Shown: positions 8,099 through 15,792 of the stretch, in pieces
Layout of the letters: every line of letters begins with the position of its first letter
Numbering within the stretch: the stretch's first letter is position 1
From: Mariprofundus sp. UBA1536
GTDB taxonomy: Bacteria > Pseudomonadota > Zetaproteobacteria > Mariprofundales > Mariprofundaceae
Direction of reading: 5' to 3'
Assembly (NCBI GenBank): GCA_002323245.1
Contig: DCPU01000016.1
Coordinates: 1 to 64,000, forward strand
Length of the DNA: 64,000 nt
The notes under the pieces: generated by a model
Databases searched by the model: none
Told to the model about the DNA's origin: nothing
Seen by the model: the letters and a program-made list of their open reading frames with translations, nothing else
Program-made: the position numbers and the translations under genes

Positions 8099-8218
8099 AT
8101 GAAAAAATTCTTTTACTGCCTAGCTCAGAAGGTAGCAGTTCGACTGCTTGCGCAATTACTGCTTAAACTTCTGAGCATGGCATTTAACTATCCTCGACTA
8201 TCCACATTCAAAGCATGA
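8099..8218 (+). CDS. 39-residue hydrophobic, basic peptide coupled to the reverse transcriptase
   Basis: ATG 8099 follows GAAGAGG by 7 nt, and the frame ends in the TGA that overlaps the reverse transcriptase ATG (ATGA at 8215-8218). The peptide (MKKFFYCLAQKVAVRLLAQL, then LLKLLSMAFN and a polar tail) has a helix of about 25 residues rich in Leu/Val/Ala with spaced Lys/Arg. It resembles small membrane-active toxins, or it may be a leader that only couples translation. It is too short for most gene finders. Nothing shows that it is expressed. Confidence 0.5.
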   Translation: MKKFFYCLAQKVAVRLLAQLLLKLLSMAFNYPRLSTFKA

Positions 8219-8973
8219 CGCCATCGGATCAGTGGCTTTATAAGTTCAAAAGAAAAAGCGGATGGGTATTTGTCCCAACCCCTGACACCCTCGCATATGG
8301 TAAAGAGATTAAGGTTCTAATCGAGAAGCGCTGGAAAGCTCCAGCTTACTACTATCACTTGCGCCAAGGTGGTCATGTTGCAGCCCTACAACAACACAGC
8401 AGCAATGAATATTTTCTTCACCTCGACATCAAAAGTTTCTTTGGTCATATCAACGCAACCCGAATCACGCGCTGCCTGAAAGGCATGTTCTCTTATGTGA
8501 AGGCGAGAGAAATTGCGATTCATTCAACAGTTCATCACCCTAAGGCAAAGCACCTATCCATTCTTCCGTTTGGTTTTGTTCAGTCTCCCATCATTGCTTC
8601 AGTCTGCTTGAGAATGAGCACCTTGGGAAACTGCCTACACGAGCTGCATAAACAGGCTGGTATGGAAGTCAGCGTTTACATGGACGACATCATTTTATCC
8701 AGCAACAATCTCGATGACTTGAAGAAGGCCCTGGAAAAGGTTGAGCAAGCATCTGAACGCAGTATTCTCCCTTTGAATAAAAAGAAACAAGAAGGCCCCG
8801 ACAGGATGGTAACAGCCTTCAACATCAAACTGTCACGAAACAATCTGGATATCACCGCTGAGCGACTTGGTGAGTTTCAGAGTATCTATCATGCCTCACC
8901 CAACCCAAATCAGAAAGCTGGCATTCTGCATTATGTGAAAACTGTAAATGCTTCACAAGCAGCCATGTTCTAA
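8215..8973 (+). CDS. Small retron-like reverse transcriptase
   Basis: 252 residues with the reverse transcriptase signature: motif A FLHLDIKSFFGHI (D71), motif B LPFGFVQSP (117-125) and catalytic YMDD (155-158). ALQQH at 57-61 sits with the spacing to motif A of the retron NAxxH motif but lacks its Asn. MVTAFNIKL at 198-206 stands where retrons have VTG. The end, GILHYVKTVNAS, matches the retron thumb boundary, so the gene looks full length. It fits a divergent retron or unknown-group defence enzyme. There is no intron maturase domain, and the start is fixed by the ATGA overlap with the upstream peptide. Confidence 0.75.
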   Translation: MTPSDQWLYKFKRKSGWVFVPTPDTLAYGKEIKVLIEKRWKAPAYYYHLRQGGHVAALQQHSSNEYFLHLDIKSFFGHINATRITRCLKGMFSYVKAREIAIHSTVHHPKAKHLSILPFGFVQSPIIASVCLRMSTLGNCLHELHKQAGMEVSVYMDDIILSSNNLDDLKKALEKVEQASERSILPLNKKKQEGPDRMVTAFNIKLSRNNLDITAERLGEFQSIYHASPNPNQKAGILHYVKTVNASQAAMF

Positions 8974-9217
8974 AAAACGCCAAGGGTCAGATTTTCGCCA
9001 TGGCGGTCTCTTTCTTTTCAAGTGCGAGTCATCCTGACAAGGTATCGAACAGTTATCTGCGGAAAGTGGTGCCCGAAGTGGTGCCTGGTCTTGCATGGTG
9101 CATAGGGGGTGACATTGGATATTGAGCGACTGCTGTCATCGCCGGAAGGCAAGACGCTTGGGTTCAGGTGAGATTTGGCGACGGTCAGGCTCTCGAAGAA
9201 AGGAATGATGGTACCTA
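8974..9217. repeat. REP-like repeat segment after the reverse transcriptase
   Basis: This segment repeats sequence seen near 6194-6227 (GGTGCCTGGTCTTGCATGGT followed by GCATAGGGGGTGACATT at 9080-9115). I see no gene. Short open frames here are repeat-derived. Confidence 0.5.
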
Positions 9218-9309
9218 GTCTTGAATTGTGCATGAGAGGCTGTTGACGAAGTTCACTGAGAAGAGGCTGGAGGAGGCGACATGAAGTTCGAAGTCTATTG
9301 CGACGAAAG
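9218..9309. repeat. 92-bp direct repeat, copy B
   Basis: Same as 6246-6337 apart from one base seen by eye, again carrying a stump that starts MKFEVYCDES at 9281. Beyond the repeat the frame continues IGRRFKM and then meets stops. Direct orientation with copy A means recombination between them would remove or circularise about 3 kb holding the DUF1828 pair and the reverse transcriptase. Confidence 0.85.
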
Positions 9310-9354
9310 CATCGGTCGCCGCTTCAAAATGATACCGGGCAATAAAATAAAACG

Positions 9355-9383
9355 TTTACCTATCAGGTAAATGATTTTATGAT
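9355..9383 (+). promoter_or_regulatory. Promoter and operator of the second higBA pair
   Basis: TTTACCT-ATC-AGGTAAA at 9355-9371 is a perfect 7-bp inverted repeat. It covers a possible -35 box (TTTACC, 9355-9360), with TATGAT at 9378-9383 after 17 nt as a good -10. Transcription would begin near 9390, almost at the GTG start, so the toxin message could be leaderless. Autorepression by the antitoxin through this palindrome would be typical. Confidence 0.55.
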
Positions 9384-9392
9384 TCGACTACA

Positions 9393-9722
9393 GTGGAGAT
9401 TTCTTTTTTAACAAATGAGCTACAAAAACTGTGTGAAAACCAGCGAGCGATGGTAAAGAAACATGGTGCGCTCAGTGCCAAGAAGCTCAGAACGCGACTT
9501 GCAGATTTGCAGGCCGCCGAAGTCGTTGATGATCTTGTAGCTGGCAGGCCGCATCCACTGGAAAGAGGTCGGCTGGGGCAGTTCTCTGTGGATTTACACG
9601 GTGGAGATCGACTGGTTTTCGAGAGCGCGAACGAACCAGTGCCAACCAAAGATGATGGAACGATTGCGTGGAAGGAAGTGACCAAAGTACGCATAGTATT
9701 TATTGGAGACTATCATGATTGA
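9393..9722 (+). CDS. higB: HigB-like toxin
   Basis: 109 residues of the RelE/HigB family. It opens MEISFLTNELQKLCENQRAM and has the core LADLQAAEVVDDLVAGRPHP, then RGRLGQFSVDLHGGDRLVFE, ending VTKVRIVFIGDYHD. The GTG at 9393 is the only possible start before an upstream stop, and no Shine-Dalgarno precedes it. The frame overlaps the antitoxin start by 8 bp. HigB toxins cleave translated mRNA at the ribosome. Confidence 0.8.
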   Translation: MEISFLTNELQKLCENQRAMVKKHGALSAKKLRTRLADLQAAEVVDDLVAGRPHPLERGRLGQFSVDLHGGDRLVFESANEPVPTKDDGTIAWKEVTKVRIVFIGDYHD

Positions 9723-10797
9723 ACAAACAACAACCTTTTCTCCGGACTGGATTTCTACACCCGGAGATACAATCCTCGATTTGTTGGAAGAACGCGGCTG
9801 GAAGCAGACTGAGTTTGCCGAGCGTATCGGTTTTAGCCCCAAGCATGTGAGCCAGTTGATCAATGGAAAGTCTGCCATCACGGAAGATGCAGCCATTCGT
9901 CTGGAGCGGGTGCTGGGTAGTAGTGCGCGCTTTTGGATGAATCGCGAAAGCCAGTATCGCGAAGCTCGCGCAAGAGAGGCCGAGCTGAAAGCACTGGAAA
10001 AGGATGTGGAATGGTTAAAGGAAATTCCTGTTGCGCACATGGTGAAATGCCAGTGGATGCGCAAGTGTAAAAGCAAAGCCGAGCAGGTGGCTGAGGCTTT
10101 GAAATTTTTCGGTGTGGCTTCTGTCGAAGCATGGCGCAGTAAATATGCAGAACCTTTGGCAGCTTTCAGGGCAAGCGAGAAGTTCGACAAACAGCCGGGA
10201 GCCGTTGCTTCCTGGCTCAGACAGGGCGAGCGACAGGCCAGCGATATTCGTACGGTCCCTTTCGATAAGGCCAAGTTCAAGGCAGTGCTTGAAGAACTGC
10301 GGGCGTTGACCAATGAGACTGATCCAAATGTGTTCGTGCCTGCTTTGGTGGAGGCATGTGCCTTGGGTGGTGTGGCAGTCGTATTTGAGCCTGCCCCAAC
10401 CGGGTGCCCGGTATCCGGAGCTACGAAATGGATCGCATCAGATAAGGCTCTGTTGGTGTTGAGCCTTCGTCATAAAACCAATGACCATTTGTGGTTCTCT
10501 TTTTTCCATGAGGCGGGTCATTTGTTGCTGCATGGCAAGAAAATGCTGTTTGTTGAAGGCAATGGTCTGGATAACGAGCAGGAAGACGAAGCGAATCAGT
10601 TTGCGGCAAACATCCTGATTCCCAAACAATATGAAGAGCGCTTGATGATGCTGGATCATACGGCTGCGGCTACCCGTGCTTTCGCAGAAGAGCTGGGAAT
10701 TGCGCCCGGCATTGTAATTGGAAGAATGCAAAAGGAAGATTTGCTTCCATGGGGAACAAAGCTTAATAGTCTTAAAGCAAGGTATCAGTGGCAATAA
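9715..10797 (+). CDS. higA: HigA-type antitoxin fused to ImmA/IrrE-like peptidase
   Basis: 360 residues from ATG 9715, chosen because GGAG sits 6 nt upstream; a TTG at 9703 is the alternative. An Xre helix-turn-helix occupies about residues 20-65 (WKQTEFAERIGFSPKHVSQL). The C-terminal half has HEAGH in FFHEAGHLLLHGKK, the zinc-protease motif of ImmA/IrrE, followed by EDEANQFAANILIP. This fusion (COG3093/COG2856 type) usually neutralises a HigB toxin and may be proteolytically controlled. The gene ends 49 bp before the helicase. Confidence 0.85.
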   Translation: MIEQTTTFSPDWISTPGDTILDLLEERGWKQTEFAERIGFSPKHVSQLINGKSAITEDAAIRLERVLGSSARFWMNRESQYREARAREAELKALEKDVEWLKEIPVAHMVKCQWMRKCKSKAEQVAEALKFFGVASVEAWRSKYAEPLAAFRASEKFDKQPGAVASWLRQGERQASDIRTVPFDKAKFKAVLEELRALTNETDPNVFVPALVEACALGGVAVVFEPAPTGCPVSGATKWIASDKALLVLSLRHKTNDHLWFSFFHEAGHLLLHGKKMLFVEGNGLDNEQEDEANQFAANILIPKQYEERLMMLDHTAAATRAFAEELGIAPGIVIGRMQKEDLLPWGTKLNSLKARYQWQ

Positions 10798-10846
10798 TTT
10801 CCAGCTATTCGTAATGAAACTGGATGAGTGTAGGAAGGTGTGCGAG

Positions 10847-12904
10847 ATGACAGAACACAAAGCAATTCCCCATGTATCGGTGAGCTATGCCTGCAATGGC
10901 AGCTCGAAGAAGACCAATGAGCTGGGCATGCGGGCCATGCAGGAGCGGGCCTATGAGAAGCGTGGCGAACAATATTTACTGATTAAATCACCGCCAGCAT
11001 CAGGGAAAAGTCGTGCGCTGATGTTTATTGCATTGGATAAACTGTATAATCAAGGTGTTAAAAAATCTATTATTACTGTGCCAGAAAAGTCTATTGGAGC
11101 CAGTTTTAATGATGAAGAGTTAAGCAAGCATGGTTTCTATCATGATTGGCATGTGAAACCGCAATGGAACCTTTGTAATGCACCAGGCGGCGATAACGGT
11201 GGCACGGTCAAATCTGTAAAAGCATTTTTGGAAAGTGATGATAAAACGCTTGTCTGCACTCATGCAACCTTTCGATTTGCTGTTGATAACTATGGCGTTG
11301 AAGCCTTTGATGGTTGCTTGATTGCTATTGATGAATTTCATCATGTCAGTGCAAACCCAGACAATAAGCTGGGGGCGCATCTAGGGCAGTTTATGACTCG
11401 TGATAAGGTGCATATTGTGGCGATGACAGGTTCTTATTTCCGCGGCGATGCTGAAGCTGTGATGATGCCTGAAGATGAAGCTAAATTTGATACGGTGACA
11501 TACACATATTACGAACAGCTTAATGGTTATGAATATCTGAAGCGATTGGACATTGGTTATTATTTTTATTCGGGTTCGTATATTGAGGAAATCACTGATG
11601 TTCTGGATGCTGATTTAAAAACTATTTTGCACATACCCAATGTGAATTCACGAGAGAGCACTCAGCGTGGAAAAACTACCGAAGTTAGTGAAATTATGGA
11701 TGCGCTAGGAACATGGAAAGGCAAAGATTCAAGCACGGGGTTTGATCTTGTAGAACGAGCTAATGGAACAATCTTGAAAATAGCTGACCTTGTTGATGAT
11801 GGTCCAGATCGACATGCAAAAGTTTTATCTTCCCTAAAAGATCCATCACAAAAGAATAATCGTGATCATGTTGATATTATCATCGCATTGGGCATGGCTA
11901 AGGAAGGTTTTGATTGGATTTGGTGTGAGCACGCTCTTACGGTTGGCTATCGCTCAAGTTTGACAGAGATTATCCAAATTATTGGGCGTGCAACTCGTGA
12001 TGCAAAAGGCAAAACGCATACACGATTTACAAACCTGATTGCAGAGCCTGATGCGTCTGAAGAATCGGTGACGGATGCTGTGAATGATACCCTGAAAGCA
12101 ATCGCTGCCAGTTTACTTATGGAGCAGGTTTTAGCGCCTAAATTCAATTTCACCATTAAACGTGCAGATAGTGGCCCTGTAGAAGGCTATGACTATGGTG
12201 AACGTGGGTATGACCCAAATAAGACTAATATCGGGGTCAATGAGGAAACTGGGCAGTTTCAGATTGAAATTAAAGGGTTGGTAGAGCCTAAAAGTGAACA
12301 TGCGACACGTATTTGCCAAGAAGATTTGAATGAAGTTATCACTGCATTTGTACAGGATAAAACATCTTTGGAGCGAGGACTTTTTGATGAGGAAGTGGTT
12401 CCAGAAGAATTGACGCAAGTGCGAATGGGCAAAATTATTCAAGATAGATACCCTGAACTGGATGCAGAGGATCAAGAAGCTGTGCGCCAACATGCCATTG
12501 CTGCACTTAACCTAACTCAGCAAGCTAAGAAAGAATTAAATCCGGGTGCAGCACCAGAAAAAGGTGGAAATACGGCACTGATTGATGGGGTTCGCAAATT
12601 TACGATGGATGTGCGTGATTTAGATATTGATTTGATTGACCGGATTAATCCATTCGGTGAAGCCTATGCAATTCTCGCTAAATCTATGAATGAGGATAGC
12701 TTAAAACAGGTAGCTGCTGTCATTGCTGGTAAGAAAGTGAACCTGTCGATTGAAGAAGCTAGAGGCCTTGCCAAGCGATCCCTGAAATTCAAGAAGGAAC
12801 GTGGCCGTTTACCCTCTGTGACTGCAGCAGATCCATGGGAGCAAAAGATGGCGGAAGGCGTGGCTTTTCTTGCTAGAATGAAGGCCGAGGCTGCAAATGG
12901 CTAA
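10847..12904 (+). CDS. Superfamily 2 DEAD/DEAH-type helicase, YeeB-like
   Basis: 685 residues from ATG 10847, which follows AGGAAGG by 8 nt; the frame is open further upstream but without a better site. Motifs are Walker A PPASGKSR (about 48-55), a DEFHH box (about 161), motif III AMTGSY and motif VI QIIGRATRD (about 376). The C-terminal about 250 residues are not recognised. It overlaps the GIY-YIG gene by 8 bp. With the methyltransferase at 1003 it fits the ATP-driven subunit of a YeeABC-like restriction system, now separated from it by 6.3 kb of inserted genes. Confidence 0.82.
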   Translation: MTEHKAIPHVSVSYACNGSSKKTNELGMRAMQERAYEKRGEQYLLIKSPPASGKSRALMFIALDKLYNQGVKKSIITVPEKSIGASFNDEELSKHGFYHDWHVKPQWNLCNAPGGDNGGTVKSVKAFLESDDKTLVCTHATFRFAVDNYGVEAFDGCLIAIDEFHHVSANPDNKLGAHLGQFMTRDKVHIVAMTGSYFRGDAEAVMMPEDEAKFDTVTYTYYEQLNGYEYLKRLDIGYYFYSGSYIEEITDVLDADLKTILHIPNVNSRESTQRGKTTEVSEIMDALGTWKGKDSSTGFDLVERANGTILKIADLVDDGPDRHAKVLSSLKDPSQKNNRDHVDIIIALGMAKEGFDWIWCEHALTVGYRSSLTEIIQIIGRATRDAKGKTHTRFTNLIAEPDASEESVTDAVNDTLKAIAASLLMEQVLAPKFNFTIKRADSGPVEGYDYGERGYDPNKTNIGVNEETGQFQIEIKGLVEPKSEHATRICQEDLNEVITAFVQDKTSLERGLFDEEVVPEELTQVRMGKIIQDRYPELDAEDQEAVRQHAIAALNLTQQAKKELNPGAAPEKGGNTALIDGVRKFTMDVRDLDIDLIDRINPFGEAYAILAKSMNEDSLKQVAAVIAGKKVNLSIEEARGLAKRSLKFKKERGRLPSVTAADPWEQKMAEGVAFLARMKAEAANG

Positions 12905-14111
12905 GCCAATATTTACTGAAGATGACGATGCGTTATTGGCTGAGCTTGGTGTTGAGGCTGAGCCAAAGAAAGTCGCTTCCAGAACACCACGTGAAGAACG
13001 TATTATTGCTGGTTTTGAAGAAATACTGCGCTTTGTTGAGCAACAAGGGCGCATGCCCCAGCACGGGGAAGATAACGATATTTTTGAACGCCTATACGCT
13101 GTTAGGTTAGATGAGATTCGCAAGTCGTCTGAGTGCAAAGACATATTGGATGGGATAGATTCAAAAGGCCTTCTTACTGCTGAGCCTGATCTCTCAGCAA
13201 ACCTACCAGATGATATTGATGATGAGACATTGCTTGCAGAGCTAGGTGTTGAAGCTGAAGGGGCGAATGACATCACTAAACTGAAGCACGTCAAAACCCG
13301 TGTGGAGAAGCGGGCTGCCGAAGAAATTGCTCGGCGAGATTTATGTTATGACTTTAAAAAGTTCAAACCATTGTTTGAGCAGGTAAGGCATGACCTTGAT
13401 GAATCGATTCGTGTTACTTTTGCTATACGAAAAGATGAGGGCTTTTTAAAGACAGACATCAAAAAAGGAGACTTCTTTATCCTGGGTGGTCAGACCCTTT
13501 ATATTGCAGATATTGGGGATCAGATTAAAGCGCCTAATGGTGAACTTGATGCGCGGTTACGAGTGATCTACTCCAATGGTACAGAGAGCAATATTTTACT
13601 GCGCTCACTTCAACGAGCGATATACAAAGATGAAACAAGCCGAAAAATTGGTGATCCAAGTGCAGGGCCGCTATTTTCAGGAACGCAGGGAAATGATGAC
13701 ATAGAAAGTGGCACAATTTATGTGCTCCGCAGCAAATCAGAGCATTCGGAGATAAGCAAAAATCGTGATGTTCTTCATAAAATAGGGGTAACTGGCGGTA
13801 AAGTTGAGAAACGCATTGCGAATGCAAAATTAGATCCTACTTTTCTAATGGCTGACGTAGATATTGTTGCAACCTATGAATTATTTAACATCAATAGAAG
13901 TAAACTTGAGGGTCTTTTACATAAGTTTTTTAATGCCGCCAGGTTGGATGTTCAGATTAATGACAGATTTGGGAATCCCGTTGTCCCTAGAGAATGGTTT
14001 ATGGTTCCGTTGTTCATTATTGATGAAGTTGTTGAAAAGATAAAAGATGGAACGCTGAGTGAATATTTTTACGACATAGGGTCAGCCTCGTTGATGCAGC
14101 GCAAAAAATAG
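12897..14111 (+). CDS. GIY-YIG (T5orf172-type) nuclease, YeeC-like
   Basis: 404 residues. The C-terminal domain (about 273-390) has GTIYVLRS, HKIGVTGGKVEKRIANA, an E-x-LLHKFF block and REWFMV. This is the T5orf172/Mug113 branch of GIY-YIG endonucleases. The N-terminal half contains two copies of a short acidic segment, DALLAELGVEAE (about 8-19) and ETLLAELGVEAE (about 110-121). It overlaps the helicase gene by 8 bp and is probably its nuclease partner. Recognition of unmodified DNA is inferred from the nearby methyltransferase. Confidence 0.8.
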   Translation: MAKPIFTEDDDALLAELGVEAEPKKVASRTPREERIIAGFEEILRFVEQQGRMPQHGEDNDIFERLYAVRLDEIRKSSECKDILDGIDSKGLLTAEPDLSANLPDDIDDETLLAELGVEAEGANDITKLKHVKTRVEKRAAEEIARRDLCYDFKKFKPLFEQVRHDLDESIRVTFAIRKDEGFLKTDIKKGDFFILGGQTLYIADIGDQIKAPNGELDARLRVIYSNGTESNILLRSLQRAIYKDETSRKIGDPSAGPLFSGTQGNDDIESGTIYVLRSKSEHSEISKNRDVLHKIGVTGGKVEKRIANAKLDPTFLMADVDIVATYELFNINRSKLEGLLHKFFNAARLDVQINDRFGNPVVPREWFMVPLFIIDEVVEKIKDGTLSEYFYDIGSASLMQRKK

Positions 14112-14299
14112 TGCTCGGTATTTTTCTGAATGCGTAATTTTAAAGTTCGCTTAGTGCTGGGTACTTCAAAAGGTAGCTTTTGTTCTTTGGAAAGCTTGAT
14201 GGTGTATAAAAAACACAATTTCTTGGCGACGATGTAATATATATTGGATAAATTGCTTCACTTAGGCATCATATCGACCACTGATTAATGGGGTAAGTA

Positions 14300-14758
14300 A
14301 TGATTTCGACTGAGTTGGTTACGGTTTCAAACGCGATTATCAGCCTTCACAGGAAGGCGTACGACGATAGTCCTAGTCCAATGAAGCTCCAAAAATTATG
14401 TTACTACGCTCAATCAATACAATTGGCTGTGGAAGGAAATGAGCTTTTTCCTGAAGACTTTCAGGCATGGACCCATGGCCCAGTTATTATAAGCTTATAT
14501 CATAAATTCAAAGACTTTGGTTGGAGAAACATTTCATCAGAGATTGATGACTTGGACCTTCCTACAGAAAGAGCTGAGTTGTTGAACCTTATTGTTGATT
14601 CTTATGGTAGATATGATGGGGCAGCGCTGAGTACTATGACTCATCAGGAAGGCCCTTGGCTTGAAGCACGAGGGGATTTGCCTGAAACTGAAGGTTCAAA
14701 CGAAATTATAAGCAAAGATTCAATGAGGAAGTTCTTTACCAAGCAACTTGCAGCGTAA
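14300..14758 (+). CDS. Panacea (SocA/DUF4065) antitoxin-like protein
   Basis: 152 residues with the Panacea pattern: SPMKLQKLCYYAQSIQLAVE, then FQAWTHGPVIISLYHKF and ALSTMTHQEGPWLEAR. This domain is found in antitoxins such as SocA that neutralise many unrelated toxins. The downstream gene follows after only 6 bp, so it is the likely cognate toxin. The 188-bp gap upstream holds AT-rich sequence that could be a promoter but no clear palindrome. Confidence 0.82.
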   Translation: MISTELVTVSNAIISLHRKAYDDSPSPMKLQKLCYYAQSIQLAVEGNELFPEDFQAWTHGPVIISLYHKFKDFGWRNISSEIDDLDLPTERAELLNLIVDSYGRYDGAALSTMTHQEGPWLEARGDLPETEGSNEIISKDSMRKFFTKQLAA

Positions 14759-14764
14759 TTCCTG

Positions 14765-15418
14765 ATGGCTTTAAATTCGGCACAGATTTTTAGTATATCG
14801 GAGCAGGCTCATAAGAAGGCAGTTGAAGCAAAGGTTCGAATTTCATTTCAGTATATTGATTGGAGTACCGATTCATTTTTTGCACATGGTCTAAATGCTG
14901 AGTATTATCATAAATTATTTTCTGCGTTTCATGCACTCAAGTTAGCGTCTGTTGACGAAATCAGGAAGCAAACCCACCCTAGCCTTCAAATAAAAAGTAT
15001 TCGATGGAAGAAGTCTGCCAAACACATCACCCAAGACTCATTTCCTGATTCGGTTATGGAGTCTCTTAAGCGGTCTTTACTGCATCAAGCCCAGACCATG
15101 ATAGATGCTTCTCTTCAGGCTGATGATCTGATTAGAGATTCTTTTGAATTTTCACTTTCTAAGAACTACGGTAGAGTCCACGGTTTCTTATTCGGAGATA
15201 CATTTCATATTGTCTGGTTTGACCCTGGGCACAACCTGTTCCCAGGGATGACCAAAGGCGGAAAGAAAAAGCGAGTCACATCAGTTGAACACGTTAGACA
15301 AGTCCAAAGCTGTTCTCCGGAAGCGGTTAACGAGCTGAGAAATGAAAACGATGTGTTGAGACAGGAGTTAGATGAGTGCTTAACGTTGCTTAATGAAGCT
15401 ACAGAGCCTCAATTTTGA
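14765..15418 (+). CDS. Unrecognised protein, probable toxin partner of Panacea
   Basis: 217 residues with no domain I can name firmly. The N-terminal two thirds are helical and basic. A strand-rich block, YGRVHGFLFGDTFHIVWFDP followed by GHNLFP, sits at about residues 138-163. The C-terminus ends in a short coiled coil (NELRNENDVLRQELDECLTL). Genes directly after Panacea antitoxins are typically toxins, so a toxin role is inferred from position only. Confidence 0.55.
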   Translation: MALNSAQIFSISEQAHKKAVEAKVRISFQYIDWSTDSFFAHGLNAEYYHKLFSAFHALKLASVDEIRKQTHPSLQIKSIRWKKSAKHITQDSFPDSVMESLKRSLLHQAQTMIDASLQADDLIRDSFEFSLSKNYGRVHGFLFGDTFHIVWFDPGHNLFPGMTKGGKKKRVTSVEHVRQVQSCSPEAVNELRNENDVLRQELDECLTLLNEATEPQF

Positions 15419-15498
15419 CATTAATGATTGGTATGCTTAAATGTCATTTTTGTGTATTCGTTGTGAAATCAAAGGGTAATATTGACATTAATTATTGG
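15415..15498. repeat. Pair of 18-bp direct repeats after the Panacea pair
   Basis: TTGACATTAATGATTGG begins at about 15414 and TTGACATTAATTATTGG at about 15481, differing by one base. They lie just before a transposase remnant. They could be footprints of an insertion or binding sites; nothing further supports either. Confidence 0.4.
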
Positions 15499-15522
15499 TG
15501 CATCACACTAAGTTGTTAACTT

Positions 15523-15705
15523 ATGAGTACTGATGCTTTCAAGCGTTTACGCCAATCGGAGACCACGGGTCGTCCTTTGGGTGATGATGGTTGGATGACC
15601 AGAGTTTCAGGTATGGTAGGAAAGGATTTGAAACCACAGAAACGTGGGCCAAAAGTAGTGCAGGGGGGGGGACAATTAAGTGTATTTAGTAAACTGTCAC
15701 CGTAA
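15523..15705 (+). pseudogene. C-terminal remnant of a REP-associated tyrosine transposase
   Basis: The frame reads TTGRPLGDDGWMTRVSGMVG, then KDLKPQKRGPK, the conserved tail of Y1/RAYT transposases. It lacks the HUH and tyrosine catalytic part and runs into a nine-G tract at about 15665. It is followed by unrelated sequence. I read it as a degraded fragment and a likely source of the REP-like repeats in this island. Confidence 0.65.
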
Positions 15706-15792
15706 TCCCGCAGCGAAAGTCGAACAGTCGAAAATCGCCCGCATTCGCACCGCTCCAAAACATCAAAATCCGCGAAACAAGCCCCTCCACCA

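Noticed and set aside
8127..8165. tRNA-like text (TAGCTCAGAAGGTAGCAG and a GTTCGAC) before the reverse transcriptase
   Set aside because: The D-arm-like and T-loop-like strings overlap too closely, no acceptor or anticodon stem can be drawn, and the segment lies within the 39-codon ORF.
1003..14111. DISARM or BREX system
   Set aside because: A methyltransferase and helicase are present, but there is no DrmB/DrmC, PglZ, BrxC or BrxL; the GIY-YIG nuclease and gene pairing fit YeeABC better.
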